DNA of 64,000 nucleotides, taken from positions 186,001 to 250,000 of the forward strand of contig NZ_JAQSLN010000003.1 in NCBI RefSeq assembly GCF_028649655.1, written 5' to 3'. Source of the DNA: Halobacteriovorax sp. GB3. GTDB taxonomy: Bacteria > Bdellovibrionota > Bacteriovoracia > Bacteriovoracales > Bacteriovoracaceae. Below the pieces are notes generated by a model, which saw nothing but the letters and a program-made list of their open reading frames with translations, was not told the DNA's origin and did not search any database. Positions 8,909-17,639 of the stretch are shown here, in pieces; position 1 is the first letter of the stretch, and each line of letters starts with the position of its first letter. A program made the translations under genes and the position numbers.

Positions 8909-9862
8909 TTAGAAGTCGAGCTTTACGACAGGTGAGTCAGTGATTTTCTTTCTTCTCTTGTCGTATTCTTGAGTCGTTTTAACAGATGCGTGGTTGACTT
9001 CTTGGGCCACGGTATAAATATCAACACCTATTTCTAATAGTTCACTAATGAATGTCGCTCTTGCAGAGTGTGGACTTACTTTGAAGTTAATTCCAATTTT
9101 TTTAGCGTATTTTTGAATGATCTCATTGATCGTTTTTGGATTGAGTGGCTTGTTGAGATTCTCTGGATTGCTCGGGTTTTTAGTTGGCTGAAAGAGCCAG
9201 TCGTTGAGATCGTGCTCTCTTTCTTTGTCGATCATCCATTGTTTATATTCTTCTATGGCATTGATACAACTTGGGTGGAGTAGTTTTTGTCCAAGCTTTC
9301 CACCTTTCCCACGATATTGAATAATCTTGTTACCATCTAAGTCTTTATAGTTTTTTACGCGAAGGTTTAAGATCTCGCTCTTTCTGAGACCCGTTGTAAA
9401 AAAAGTCAAAAGAAGGGCCTTATGAAGTGGTCCTGAGTTGTTTTTACTATCAATAGCTAAAAGCATCTCTCGCACCTGTTCACCGGAGAGGGCGTTGGTA
9501 GGAGTCATGACTTCTGTACGTGGTCTTTTAACACTTGTGACAGGGTTAAAGTCACACTGTCCCTTTTCTACTAGGAAATGGAAGTAACTTGAGAGGGCCG
9601 CCAATTTTCGCCCTATCGTTTTTGGTGCACAGGGCTCGCCGTCTCGTCCACCAACTTCAGCTAGAAAGTTCCTATAGCGTATGATGTGGATGCGCTCGAT
9701 TTCTTGGTAAGACTTTAAGGGGTAGTTATCGCTGAGCCATTCTAAAAATTGCGCCATATCTCGACGATAATTATCGCGAGTATGGAGTGAGGTGAAGTTG
9801 TCGAAAAATTCATCGTACAGATGAAAGCGCTCTTGAGAGCTTTCTTTGAGTGCATGGCCCAT
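8909..9862 (-). CDS. Tyrosine recombinase (phage integrase/Xer family)
   Basis: A 317-residue recombinase with an N-terminal SAM-like core-binding domain (about 12-105) and a C-terminal catalytic domain. The full catalytic set is visible: Arg160 (TTGLRKSE), Lys186/189 (GKGGK), His265 and Arg268 (SPHSARAT), His291 (NHASVKTT) and nucleophile Tyr300. Length fits XerC/XerD, but the sequence around HSAR departs from the usual HTLRHSFA of XerD, so it may be an integrase or a lineage-specific Xer. A second recombinase starts at 63741. No att site or phage genes are seen beside it. Confidence 0.88.
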   Translation of the reverse strand: MGHALKESSQERFHLYDEFFDNFTSLHTRDNYRRDMAQFLEWLSDNYPLKSYQEIERIHIIRYRNFLAEVGGRDGEPCAPKTIGRKLAALSSYFHFLVEKGQCDFNPVTSVKRPRTEVMTPTNALSGEQVREMLLAIDSKNNSGPLHKALLLTFFTTGLRKSEILNLRVKNYKDLDGNKIIQYRGKGGKLGQKLLHPSCINAIEEYKQWMIDKEREHDLNDWLFQPTKNPSNPENLNKPLNPKTINEIIQKYAKKIGINFKVSPHSARATFISELLEIGVDIYTVAQEVNHASVKTTQEYDKRRKKITDSPVVKLDF

Positions 9863-9902
9863 ATGTTTATTATGACAGGGAGGATCGAGGCAGTGGAGGA
9901 GG

Positions 9903-9930
9903 AAAAAAGCTCCGCTAGGCTAAGCGGAGC
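9903..9930 (-). terminator. Intrinsic terminator of the desaturase gene
   Basis: Minus-strand reading: GCTCCGCT / AGCGGAGC stem (9909-9916 with 9923-9930) and a T6 run, 16 bases past the desaturase stop. Confidence 0.85.
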
Positions 9931-9946
9931 AATATTTTGGTCTATT

Positions 9947-11017
9947 TTAAGCGCATGCCGTCTTGGCGAGCGTGATCATATTGTAAAATGAGTGAGAGAG
10001 TTCTCTCATTTCACCTAAAAGTTCGTCCTTAAGTGCCCATTCGTTATTTCGACGTAGTCTTTTCTGATCTTGTAGATTCTTTTTAATTTGTTCAAAGAGT
10101 GCGTGAGCTTTTTCAATCATTGTTTGATCGAGTTCTAGTTGTTCGAGCTTTTCCATCTGAACGCGAAATTTTGCTAGTTCAATATCTTCCTCGGCAATGA
10201 CTTTGAGTCCCTTTGCTAGGTTGAACTTTGAGAGCGTATAGATGAGCCATTTCGTTGGATCGAAGTGGTACCAACGTATGCCATTTCTGTAATCTGTTTG
10301 AAATGTGTGGTGAAAGTTATGGTATCCCTCTCCGTAAGTAAAGAAGGCCATAAGCCAACTGTCTTTAGCAGAGTGTTCTAGGGAATAAGGCTGGTTTCCA
10401 ACCATATGGCAAAGGGAATTGATGAAGAAAGTGGCATGATGAACAAAGACCACTCTTGCAAGTCCAGCTATGGCAAAACCGTAGAGAAAGCTTCCAAGCA
10501 AGGCCCCGAGAAGTCCCGGGAGGATAAGGCCAAAAAAGGCACACAGTAGGAGATAGTATTTGTGTTGCCACATGATAAGGCGATCACTTGTCAGATCTTT
10601 TGGATAGAGGTTGGCGTACTTTGGATTTTCTTTTAAGAGAACCCAGCCCATGTGAGCGTAGAAGAAGCCCTCGTTGATATTGTATGGGTCTACTTCTGTA
10701 TCAACATTTCCGTGATGGCGACGGTGATCGGCAGACCACTTTAAGGCAGAATTTTGAAAAGTTGCTGCTCCAAAAATTAGGAAAAACAAACGAACAGGCC
10801 ATGATGCCTTGTAGGCCCTGTGCGAGAAGAGGCGATGGTAGCCGGCCGTGATAGAGAGACCAGTTATAAAATAATAAACGATTGCCAGTAATAGTTGTTG
10901 CCACTGAAGCCCCTCTGTTGCCAGAACATAGCCGCCAAGACCTAGGGCGAGTAGTGGTGTTGACACAAGAAATGTTGTGTTAACAGGACTTAAGTTTTTA
11001 AAATGATATCTTTCCAT
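9947..11017 (-). CDS. Membrane fatty-acid (acyl-CoA delta-9 type) desaturase
   Basis: Introduces a cis double bond into acyl chains in the membrane, using O2 and a diiron site. Three histidine boxes are present: HRLFSH (about 62-67), HRRHH (about 97-101) and EGYHNFHH (about 229-236), with four hydrophobic segments around them, as in stearoyl-CoA desaturases. The 356 residues end in a roughly 85-residue charged, helical extension (ELAKFRVQMEKLEQLELD and onward) that the basic bacterial enzyme lacks. Single gene with its own terminator; the electron donor is not encoded nearby. Confidence 0.93.
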   Translation of the reverse strand: MERYHFKNLSPVNTTFLVSTPLLALGLGGYVLATEGLQWQQLLLAIVYYFITGLSITAGYHRLFSHRAYKASWPVRLFFLIFGAATFQNSALKWSADHRRHHGNVDTEVDPYNINEGFFYAHMGWVLLKENPKYANLYPKDLTSDRLIMWQHKYYLLLCAFFGLILPGLLGALLGSFLYGFAIAGLARVVFVHHATFFINSLCHMVGNQPYSLEHSAKDSWLMAFFTYGEGYHNFHHTFQTDYRNGIRWYHFDPTKWLIYTLSKFNLAKGLKVIAEEDIELAKFRVQMEKLEQLELDQTMIEKAHALFEQIKKNLQDQKRLRRNNEWALKDELLGEMRELSHSFYNMITLAKTACA

Positions 11018-11185
11018 GATGACTCCTTACAAAGACTAGAGTATCAGGCCGAAGATCAAATAAATGTAAAACTAATGTAAAAGCGTTGTTGTTTCGCAGA
11101 TTCCTCTGTTAATTGTAACTAGTGAAAAATATTTCCCAAGTTAATTTTTCTTTAACCCCAGACGATAAGCTTTTAAAATAGAGGC

Positions 11186-11614
11186 ATGAAGAAAAATAGA
11201 ATGATGCTTATTTCTAAAGAGTCGAGCCGTGAATATGTTGTTTTTCATAATTTAACGAGTAGTTCCTCTTGTTTTAATTACGAAAACAATCGACTAAGGC
11301 AACTTGATGAAACGAGCTTTTCACTTATTTGCCCTAAAAATATGTGCGCCTTAGGTCACGAACTAGAATTTCATTTTTTTGAACAGAATAAGCGCTTGGA
11401 GCTCATGAAGAAGATGCCTGAAAACAGGGTTCTTCTTTCTGCGAATATGATGGTCACTGGTAAAGTCGAAAGTATACACAAGGTAGATGAGCAGTTAGTT
11501 GAATTGAATATCTCACTTTTACTCTACGATAAAAATCAGTGGGACACTTACTATAAGAAGTATGGATGGAAACAAGAGAAGGTAAATTACCTTTTTGATA
11601 AATTTAAAATATAG
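11186..11614 (+). CDS. Cytoplasmic protein of unknown function
   Basis: A 142-residue protein without a signal peptide, with alternating polar and hydrophobic strands (LEFHFFEQNKRLELM, VLLSANMMVTGKVESIH, LVELNISLLLYD). The strand pattern would suit a small beta-barrel such as PilZ, but the RxxxR and D/NxSxxG PilZ motifs are not visible. It lies 7 bases upstream of the receiver/TPR gene, so the two are probably cotranscribed and functionally linked. Confidence 0.55.
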   Translation: MKKNRMMLISKESSREYVVFHNLTSSSSCFNYENNRLRQLDETSFSLICPKNMCALGHELEFHFFEQNKRLELMKKMPENRVLLSANMMVTGKVESIHKVDEQLVELNISLLLYDKNQWDTYYKKYGWKQEKVNYLFDKFKI

Positions 11615-11621
11615 GTTGGCA

Positions 11622-12959
11622 ATGGACGAAAAAAGCATCGCTCAGATTAAAAAGTATGTGAAAGGAAAGAAATTTCTTATTGTCGATAACTCAAGTGTCG
11701 GTAAGGCCTCTATTAAAAAGATGCTTTCACAAACCGCGGTTTCGAAATCAAATATTTTAGGCGCTAATAATTTTGAAGATGCTAAAGAGATTGTAAAAAA
11801 TCAAAAGCCAGAGTGGATCTTTTGCAATTATATGATTGGAGGGGAGAGTTATGAAGAGCTTCTTTCACTTCATTTAAAATTGAGACCAGAGCGCATTACT
11901 TCAGGCTTTATTTTACTCTCTGAAAATAACTCTCTCGAAATTTCCGTTCATGTCGCTCAGTCTCAAGTAGATAAGCTCGTTCTAGTTCCTTTTACCGTTG
12001 TTAGTTTGCAGCAAGAATTTTTAAAAGTTATGCTGCCTAAAGCGAATCCTACGCCGTATCAGGTACACGTAGAACTTGGTAAGCAATATTTTTATACTGA
12101 CCCAGATAAGGCCCTCAGTTATTTTGATAAGGCCAAAAGACTTGAAAAAGGACCAACGGCTGCCTGTTATTATGAAGGAATGCTTTATTTAAAAGAGAAG
12201 TCACTTGAAAAGGCTAGAAGTTGTTTTGAAGAGGGGCTCAAGTATCAGCCTCTTCACTATCAATGTTTAAGTGAGCTTTTTCAAATTATGGTGAAATTAG
12301 ATGAAAAGCATAAGGCCTATAAACTCGCTCGTTGCTTGATTGATCATTATCCAGTGAATCCAGAATTACTTCCAACATTGACGTGGCTATCTGTGGCCTG
12401 CGCTGAATATGATGATATTTTCGAGTATCACAGTGCTTTTAAGCAAGTCGTAAACCCAGATAAGGATATGAAAAATTATATCGCTGCTTCAATGGCAATT
12501 TACGGTAAGAAAGTTATCAAAGATAAGTTTAAAGAAGAGAAAGAGACTTCTAGTGAGCTTTACTCTAAGGCCCTTGAAGTAATTGAACGCGCAAGTGAAA
12601 TTTGCGATGGTAAACCGCTTATTTATGCCTCACTTGTGGAGGCCCTTAAAGAAGCGCGTGAAATTGAACTTCTCGATCGCATTCTCTCTAAAGCACTCTC
12701 TCAATTTCCTGAGTCCCGAGAGATTCGTATCCTCGAGGTTTTAGTGAGTGATTTGCAAGCAACAGCGGCCGAGGGACTAAAGCTTGTACAAGATACGATT
12801 CAACAAGGTCTTAAATCCCCTGAACTCTATGAAGTTCTCATTAAGCGGTCCATTGAAATGAATTTGGCCAAGCAAAAAGTTGAAGAGCACTATGAGAAGG
12901 CCTGTCGTGATTTTCCTGATAAGAGAAACTCTTTTGAAGAACTTATTTCAGAGATTTAA
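11622..12959 (+). CDS. Receiver-like domain fused to TPR repeats
   Basis: I chose ATG 11622 (MDEKSIAQIKK), just after the upstream stop and behind AGG, over an overlapping frame start at 11595. Residues about 15-135 resemble a receiver domain (KKFLIVDNSSVGKASIKKML, then EWIFCNYMIGGES where the phospho-Asp would lie), but the acceptor position reads Asn-Tyr, so phosphorylation is doubtful. The rest is helical with TPR-like pairs (YFDKAKRLEKGPTAACYYEG, ARSCFEEGLKYQPLHYQCLS). Probably a scaffold in signalling. It overlaps the convergent tcdA by 4 bases. Confidence 0.75.
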   Translation: MDEKSIAQIKKYVKGKKFLIVDNSSVGKASIKKMLSQTAVSKSNILGANNFEDAKEIVKNQKPEWIFCNYMIGGESYEELLSLHLKLRPERITSGFILLSENNSLEISVHVAQSQVDKLVLVPFTVVSLQQEFLKVMLPKANPTPYQVHVELGKQYFYTDPDKALSYFDKAKRLEKGPTAACYYEGMLYLKEKSLEKARSCFEEGLKYQPLHYQCLSELFQIMVKLDEKHKAYKLARCLIDHYPVNPELLPTLTWLSVACAEYDDIFEYHSAFKQVVNPDKDMKNYIAASMAIYGKKVIKDKFKEEKETSSELYSKALEVIERASEICDGKPLIYASLVEALKEAREIELLDRILSKALSQFPESREIRILEVLVSDLQATAAEGLKLVQDTIQQGLKSPELYEVLIKRSIEMNLAKQKVEEHYEKACRDFPDKRNSFEELISEI

Positions 12960-13759
12960 TTAAAAATTGGATTTTTTGTGATTTTTGAGACGACGTAAGA
13001 GACGGCAAAAAAAGCAAAACTCCCCGTGACAAAACTTGCGCTTCCAAATCCTGTTTGGCAATCGAGCCTTGTGGACTCCCCTTGAATTGGTTTATGGCAT
13101 GTTCCACCAGCTGGGTCAGGGTAGACGGCCCTTTCGTAGCTAAAGACACAAGGGACTTTGAAATTTCTATTTCTAGAAAAACCATGATCTTGGCGAAGTT
13201 TTTTTCTTATTCGTTGTAAGAGTTTGTCGTTATAGGACTTAGAGAGATCATCGATTTTAATGCGGGTAGGATCGACTCTTCCTCCTGCTCCACCACAAAC
13301 GATTAAGGGAATATCGTGTTCTTTACAGTCTAAAATTAGTTGAATTTTTTCTTCAAATGAATCGATACAATCGATGATGTAATCATAGCGATGAGAAAGT
13401 ATTTCGTTGGAATTTTTCTTAGAATAGAAAGATTGAATCTCTTGTATTTCACACTGGGGATTAATCTCTAGAATCCTCTTTTTCATGACCTCAGTTTTCA
13501 TTTGGCCAACACTAGAGCTAAGAGCGTGAACTTGTCTGTTGATATTGCTCTGGCAAAGATCATCAAGATCAATCATGGTGATTTTTCCAACACCACTTCT
13601 TGCCAAGGATTCACATACCCAAGATCCAACACCACCGATTCCAACGACTGCTACATGGGAACTCTTGAGAAGATCCCACTCTTTTTGACCAACAAGTCTT
13701 CCAATTCCGCCGAAGCGAAAGTCGTATTGGTCATTATTTATTTGGTCGTTATCTTTCAT
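12956..13759 (-). CDS. tcdA: tRNA threonylcarbamoyladenosine dehydratase (E1-like)
   Basis: Uses ATP to cyclise the t6A base next to the anticodon (position 37) of tRNAs to ct6A. The 267 residues start with the conserved RFGGIGRLVGQ segment, then the nucleotide-binding GIGGVGSWVCE, the IDLDDLCQSNINRQ acidic segment typical of ThiF/MoeB-type adenylating enzymes, and the IDSFEEKIQLI region. The C-terminal EGESTR-like region and a hydrophobic tail (GSFAFFAVSYVVS) match the CsdL/TcdA subfamily rather than MoeB. The sulfur-relay partners CsdA/CsdE are not in the window. Confidence 0.92.
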   Translation of the reverse strand: MKDNDQINNDQYDFRFGGIGRLVGQKEWDLLKSSHVAVVGIGGVGSWVCESLARSGVGKITMIDLDDLCQSNINRQVHALSSSVGQMKTEVMKKRILEINPQCEIQEIQSFYSKKNSNEILSHRYDYIIDCIDSFEEKIQLILDCKEHDIPLIVCGGAGGRVDPTRIKIDDLSKSYNDKLLQRIRKKLRQDHGFSRNRNFKVPCVFSYERAVYPDPAGGTCHKPIQGESTRLDCQTGFGSASFVTGSFAFFAVSYVVSKITKNPIFN

Positions 13760-13799
13760 AGTCCTTCATTTAATGGATTCAAGCATCAAAGACAAGGGC

Positions 13800-14897
13800 C
13801 TATTGATAATTTTCCATAACTTGATAGAGTTCCATACCTTTTCTGATATTTCCAGAGGTCGTATGATTGATGATTAGGCAGTCTTTTTTAGCTTTATGCT
13901 CTTCAAGGAGGCGCTCAGGATCTTCAAAGCTTAAAATACTAAATAAGATTTCCCCTTTTTTGACCTCTTGTCCAGGTTTTGCATGATACTCAACAAGGCC
14001 ACCTTTTGGCGCATAGTAGGTCTTATAATCCGAAAGTAGGCAAGCTTTTGGAGTTTCTAAAATAAGATGCTCTTCAAGCGGATTCTCGCTAATGATCTCT
14101 CTTTTTAAAAGATAATGCATAATTTTTGCGGCCTGCTTTAGTGCAAGCTTTGTATTGATAACTTCTTCGCTTCCAAGTTCCAATGTGTAAGACTCAAATG
14201 GAATGTCGTAAGTTTTACCAGAATTTTCGAGGGCCTTTTTAAGGTGAACCCATGGCATGAAACTCGCTTCATCCATGGCCATTCCAAATTCATTGGGTAT
14301 GATGAGATGATGAGGGAAGTTGAGGTCTTTTGATTTTTCTGTGAGATACTCAGCAACATAGAGGTAGTCACAAGCAATAGGTCCTGTATGCAGATCTAAT
14401 ACATAATCAGCTCTAGCTGCTATCTTTTGTAAATGTAAGTTGAGAAAAGCATTTTCATTTTCACCGTACTCTTTGAGTGCAAATAGTTTTTGATCAATGG
14501 CCTTTTCTAGGTATGCCTTAAATTGCTCTTTATCAAAATCTTTTTTTGCAAATTGATCGAGAGATTGGTTAGCGAAAATATCTTTGTAGAGACGATTCCA
14601 ATTATCTCCAGTCACCGAATTAAAGCGCCCTAGAGTCCATGTACCCATTTTAGTAATGGCGGCGAGGGGGTTGGCCTGAGGTAGGAGAGTGATGTTTCCA
14701 CGAACGATATCAGGGTTTGCTTTAAGAGTAACGAGGATATGGTAAATGACGGCATTACCTTGAATCTCTGCCCCATGAACATTGGCCTGAATAAAGGCCG
14801 ATTGATCGCTCTTGTGACCTTCAAAATGAAAGAGGCGAAGCTCTAGTGGATTTGCATTTCCTTGTTGTCCGATTGTGATCGTTTCTAATTTCATCAT
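13800..14897 (-). CDS. Succinylglutamate desuccinylase/aspartoacylase-family zinc hydrolase
   Basis: A zinc-dependent amide hydrolase of the AstE/AspA family. Zinc ligands are visible as NVHGAEIQ (HxxE) and a later DLHTG His; WNRLYKDIF supplies substrate contacts. After the catalytic domain (about 1-260) a beta-rich tail with YYAPKGGLVEYHAKPGQEVKKG is seen, as in AstE-like proteins with a biotinyl-lipoyl-like end. A GTG at 14921 is in frame, but AAAGG correctly placed before ATG 14897 makes that the better start. The substrate cannot be read from sequence; no arginine-succinyl pathway genes are nearby. Confidence 0.8.
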   Translation of the reverse strand: MMKLETITIGQQGNANPLELRLFHFEGHKSDQSAFIQANVHGAEIQGNAVIYHILVTLKANPDIVRGNITLLPQANPLAAITKMGTWTLGRFNSVTGDNWNRLYKDIFANQSLDQFAKKDFDKEQFKAYLEKAIDQKLFALKEYGENENAFLNLHLQKIAARADYVLDLHTGPIACDYLYVAEYLTEKSKDLNFPHHLIIPNEFGMAMDEASFMPWVHLKKALENSGKTYDIPFESYTLELGSEEVINTKLALKQAAKIMHYLLKREIISENPLEEHLILETPKACLLSDYKTYYAPKGGLVEYHAKPGQEVKKGEILFSILSFEDPERLLEEHKAKKDCLIINHTTSGNIRKGMELYQVMENYQ

Positions 14898-15001
14898 GAA
14901 TAATACCTTTGGAATAATCACCTATGTGCTAACTTATTGGTTTTTATAGAAATCTTAAGAAAATTTTTAAAATTGAGTATTAGAGTCCGATAAGCCTTTT
15001 G

Positions 15002-16435
15002 ATGAAAAAGCTATATCTACGACATTCACTACTTCTTACTTTCCTAGTCTTTAGTTTACCAAGTTATGGGCTAATCCTCTACCAAGATAAGGTCGGAAAG
15101 AGTAAAAATACTCTCAGCTACGATCGTCATACAGGGGAGTACCTTTGGCAAGAAGGCAAGAAAAAGACCTACTTTAAGCGCCATCGCTATAGAGACGTTT
15201 TAAAGAAGGCCACTTATCTAAGTGCCAACGACTACTCAAAACTCAAAAAGAGTCTCATTCGTCACTCGCGCTTTGAACATTCGAGTGCACCAACTTCTGA
15301 GGATCTCTTTCTTACTGCCCTTGCGATGAAAGAAGAGGCGTTTTCAACACTCTCTCCTAAAGTGAGTGATGATTGCTTTAGAGATCGAAAAAAGAAAAAG
15401 TCGGCTGCTCCTGAGTTTCGCTTTAAGCCGTATATGAGTGAAGTGAAAGATGAAGTTGGAGAGGCGCTCTTTAAATTAAAGATGAATGATGAAGGTTTTT
15501 TTAGTCTTGGAGAGTTAACGAAATTAAAAGTAGAGTTGATGACTTCAAATGATAACTTCCTTCATGGAATGGCCAATGAGCAAAACCTTGGCCTTGTAAA
15601 AAATGGAAAGGGCATAGAAGGTGATGATCGAGGTTGTACCTTCGCTATTTCAACAGGAGTTGAAGCCGAATTTGAAAAGGGAGGACTTGCCCTTAGAAGT
15701 TACTCAAAGGGGTGTTCTCGTTTAGCACCACAAAAATCTTATATCACTATCGCTGGTAGGCCCTTTGAAATTGAAAAAAGAAGAGATGATAAAGGGAGAG
15801 TTTATCAGGAGTTTATCTCTGTTGATGGGCTTGAACTTGAAGTTAAAAAAACCATCTCTGGAAAAGTCTATGGGAAAGTTCTTGCTAGGCGTGAAGTATT
15901 AGATGATCAAGGGGGCCTTGCTAAGGTGATGCAAGAAAATTGGCACTCACTAAGTGATAAGGCCGTTCAGTATAATTACGTAGATCATATGGATAAAAGT
16001 GTTCGCTATTCATCTGAGGTTCGTTTAGGAACAAATTTTGAAGTCTTAAAAACGGAAAATATTCGTGTTGCTGGAAATGCTGAAGTTGGAAAGAATTTCA
16101 CTAGTGGGGCAGATGATGATAATTATCTTCGCGCTAAAGCAACGATGAAGGCCCAGTACTTAAATGAAAACCAAAGAGGAGAGAAGTTTCCTTCGTGGGA
16201 AGCGAAGCTTGTCGTTCAAGGAAAAAAATATGTAGACGATGTCACCGATCGGTCTATCCGCTTTGATGTCACAAAAAGATATAGCGTAACAAGAAATGGT
16301 TATGTTTTTTTTACCGCTGGGGTCTCTGATGATACCGATCGTTTGGCCGTTGATTATTCGCAAGAAGAAATCAATCGCAACGGTGAGATGGATCTACAGC
16401 ATCATCTAGGGGGAGGGTTCGAGTATCGTTGGTAA
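15002..16435 (+). CDS. Secreted, probably outer-membrane beta-rich protein
   Basis: A signal peptide (about MKKLYLRHSLLLTFLVFSLPSYG) is followed by about 455 residues without a family I know. The N-terminal third is charged and helical; from about residue 290 it alternates polar and aromatic residues (VRYSSEVRLGTNFEVL, YLRAKATMKAQYL, GYVFFTAGVS) and ends in EYRW, the aromatic terminus common in outer-membrane barrels. The following gene has the same architecture, so the two are probably diverged paralogues in one operon; the ribosome site for the second lies inside the end of this one. A TTG at 14999 is an alternative start. Confidence 0.65.
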   Translation: MKKLYLRHSLLLTFLVFSLPSYGLILYQDKVGKSKNTLSYDRHTGEYLWQEGKKKTYFKRHRYRDVLKKATYLSANDYSKLKKSLIRHSRFEHSSAPTSEDLFLTALAMKEEAFSTLSPKVSDDCFRDRKKKKSAAPEFRFKPYMSEVKDEVGEALFKLKMNDEGFFSLGELTKLKVELMTSNDNFLHGMANEQNLGLVKNGKGIEGDDRGCTFAISTGVEAEFEKGGLALRSYSKGCSRLAPQKSYITIAGRPFEIEKRRDDKGRVYQEFISVDGLELEVKKTISGKVYGKVLARREVLDDQGGLAKVMQENWHSLSDKAVQYNYVDHMDKSVRYSSEVRLGTNFEVLKTENIRVAGNAEVGKNFTSGADDDNYLRAKATMKAQYLNENQRGEKFPSWEAKLVVQGKKYVDDVTDRSIRFDVTKRYSVTRNGYVFFTAGVSDDTDRLAVDYSQEEINRNGEMDLQHHLGGGFEYRW

Positions 16436-17639
16436 GACTCTACTTCTTATTTTCCTAGGTCTAAGCTTCAATTGTTTCGCTAATGATCTTATGAAAACGC
16501 TCTTTGATAAAGAGGGGTTTCGCGTTCGTTATAATACGGAAGATAGACTTTATATCGTTGAAAAAGATGGAAAAATTGAGCGCTATCCAAGACATCTTGC
16601 AAGTCGACTGCTCTTTAGGCACCAGTTTGATACAACACTTGAGACCTATGAAGAATTTAAAAAAATTCTAAATAATCACAATAAAATCTTAAACCTTGTT
16701 GAACCCACTGATGAAGAATTGATTGCAGAGGCCTTTGATTTTAAAGATACGGCCATGCGCTATTTGAGTGAAGCAAAAAATCCTTGTGATTATAAGACAA
16801 GACAATATGGAAAAGGTGATCTTTTAAACTTAAAACTTGAAAATACTTCACCTCTTAATGATGCCATGAATTCTTTGGCCGAGATGTTAACGATGAAAGA
16901 AGATGGTTATGCCTCTGTAAAGAAAACGTTTAAAGATAAAATGAATATCATTACTGATGAAAATGGTGAAGCGACTGTGATTAAATTTGGTGGTGGTCAG
17001 TATAAGACAGTTATTGAATCCGTTGGTGGTGAGAATAAGCGCACAAGACAGACTGTTGAAATAGACGGCGCGAAGTTTGAAATTAGACTCTCTGAAGATA
17101 AAGATGACTTCTATATCAAAGTTGTCGGTAAAGAAGGGGTTAATAATCAATATGGAGCGATCGCTAAAAAAGCGGCCAGCGCAATTACAGATGAAGTTTC
17201 CAGTGAGTCGGTGGATGATTTAGAATTTGCAACAGAAGTTAACTTTGGTAATCGATTTCATATATATCGAGATCATAATTCTTCTTTTACTTCAAATATC
17301 TCTCTTGGAAGAGAGTTTGGTGTCTATGGAACAAGCTCTGGCTATGTACGTATGAAGGGGGACCTTCGCTATAAGTATGTCGATCGCCACATTGATGGTA
17401 AAGATGTCTCATCATTTGAAGTGGCCTTGTTTTACGATAAAATTGACTACGATGCCGGTGGTAGTACGACTCCGCGAGGAATCGAATTTGTACGTCGATA
17501 TCGTGTAAATGATAAGACAGACCTTTTTATATCTGCTTCACACAGTAAGGTGGCCCCTTTAACAAAGGCCGATGAGGATCACCGCGAAGAGCTCGTATGG
17601 GACGAGATGATCTTTATTGGAATTGAGTCAAAATTCTAA
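16425..17639 (+). CDS. Secreted, probably outer-membrane beta-rich protein; apparent non-standard ATC start
   Basis: The first ATG is at 16491, but the same frame is open upstream to 16410 and encodes a textbook signal peptide just before it (GKTLLLIFLGLSFNCFA, then NDLMKTLF). There is no ATG, GTG or TTG in that stretch. A strong GGGGGAGGG ribosome site at 16410-16418 sits 6 bases before ATC 16425, which overlaps the end of the previous gene, so initiation at ATC by translational coupling is my preferred reading. The protein then resembles the upstream one: charged N-terminal part, beta-rich second half (FATEVNFGNRFHIY, FEVALFYDKIDYDAG) and terminal ESKF. If the ATG at 16491 is used, the export signal is lost. 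Confidence 0.6.
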   Translation: MVGKTLLLIFLGLSFNCFANDLMKTLFDKEGFRVRYNTEDRLYIVEKDGKIERYPRHLASRLLFRHQFDTTLETYEEFKKILNNHNKILNLVEPTDEELIAEAFDFKDTAMRYLSEAKNPCDYKTRQYGKGDLLNLKLENTSPLNDAMNSLAEMLTMKEDGYASVKKTFKDKMNIITDENGEATVIKFGGGQYKTVIESVGGENKRTRQTVEIDGAKFEIRLSEDKDDFYIKVVGKEGVNNQYGAIAKKAASAITDEVSSESVDDLEFATEVNFGNRFHIYRDHNSSFTSNISLGREFGVYGTSSGYVRMKGDLRYKYVDRHIDGKDVSSFEVALFYDKIDYDAGGSTTPRGIEFVRRYRVNDKTDLFISASHSKVAPLTKADEDHREELVWDEMIFIGIESKF

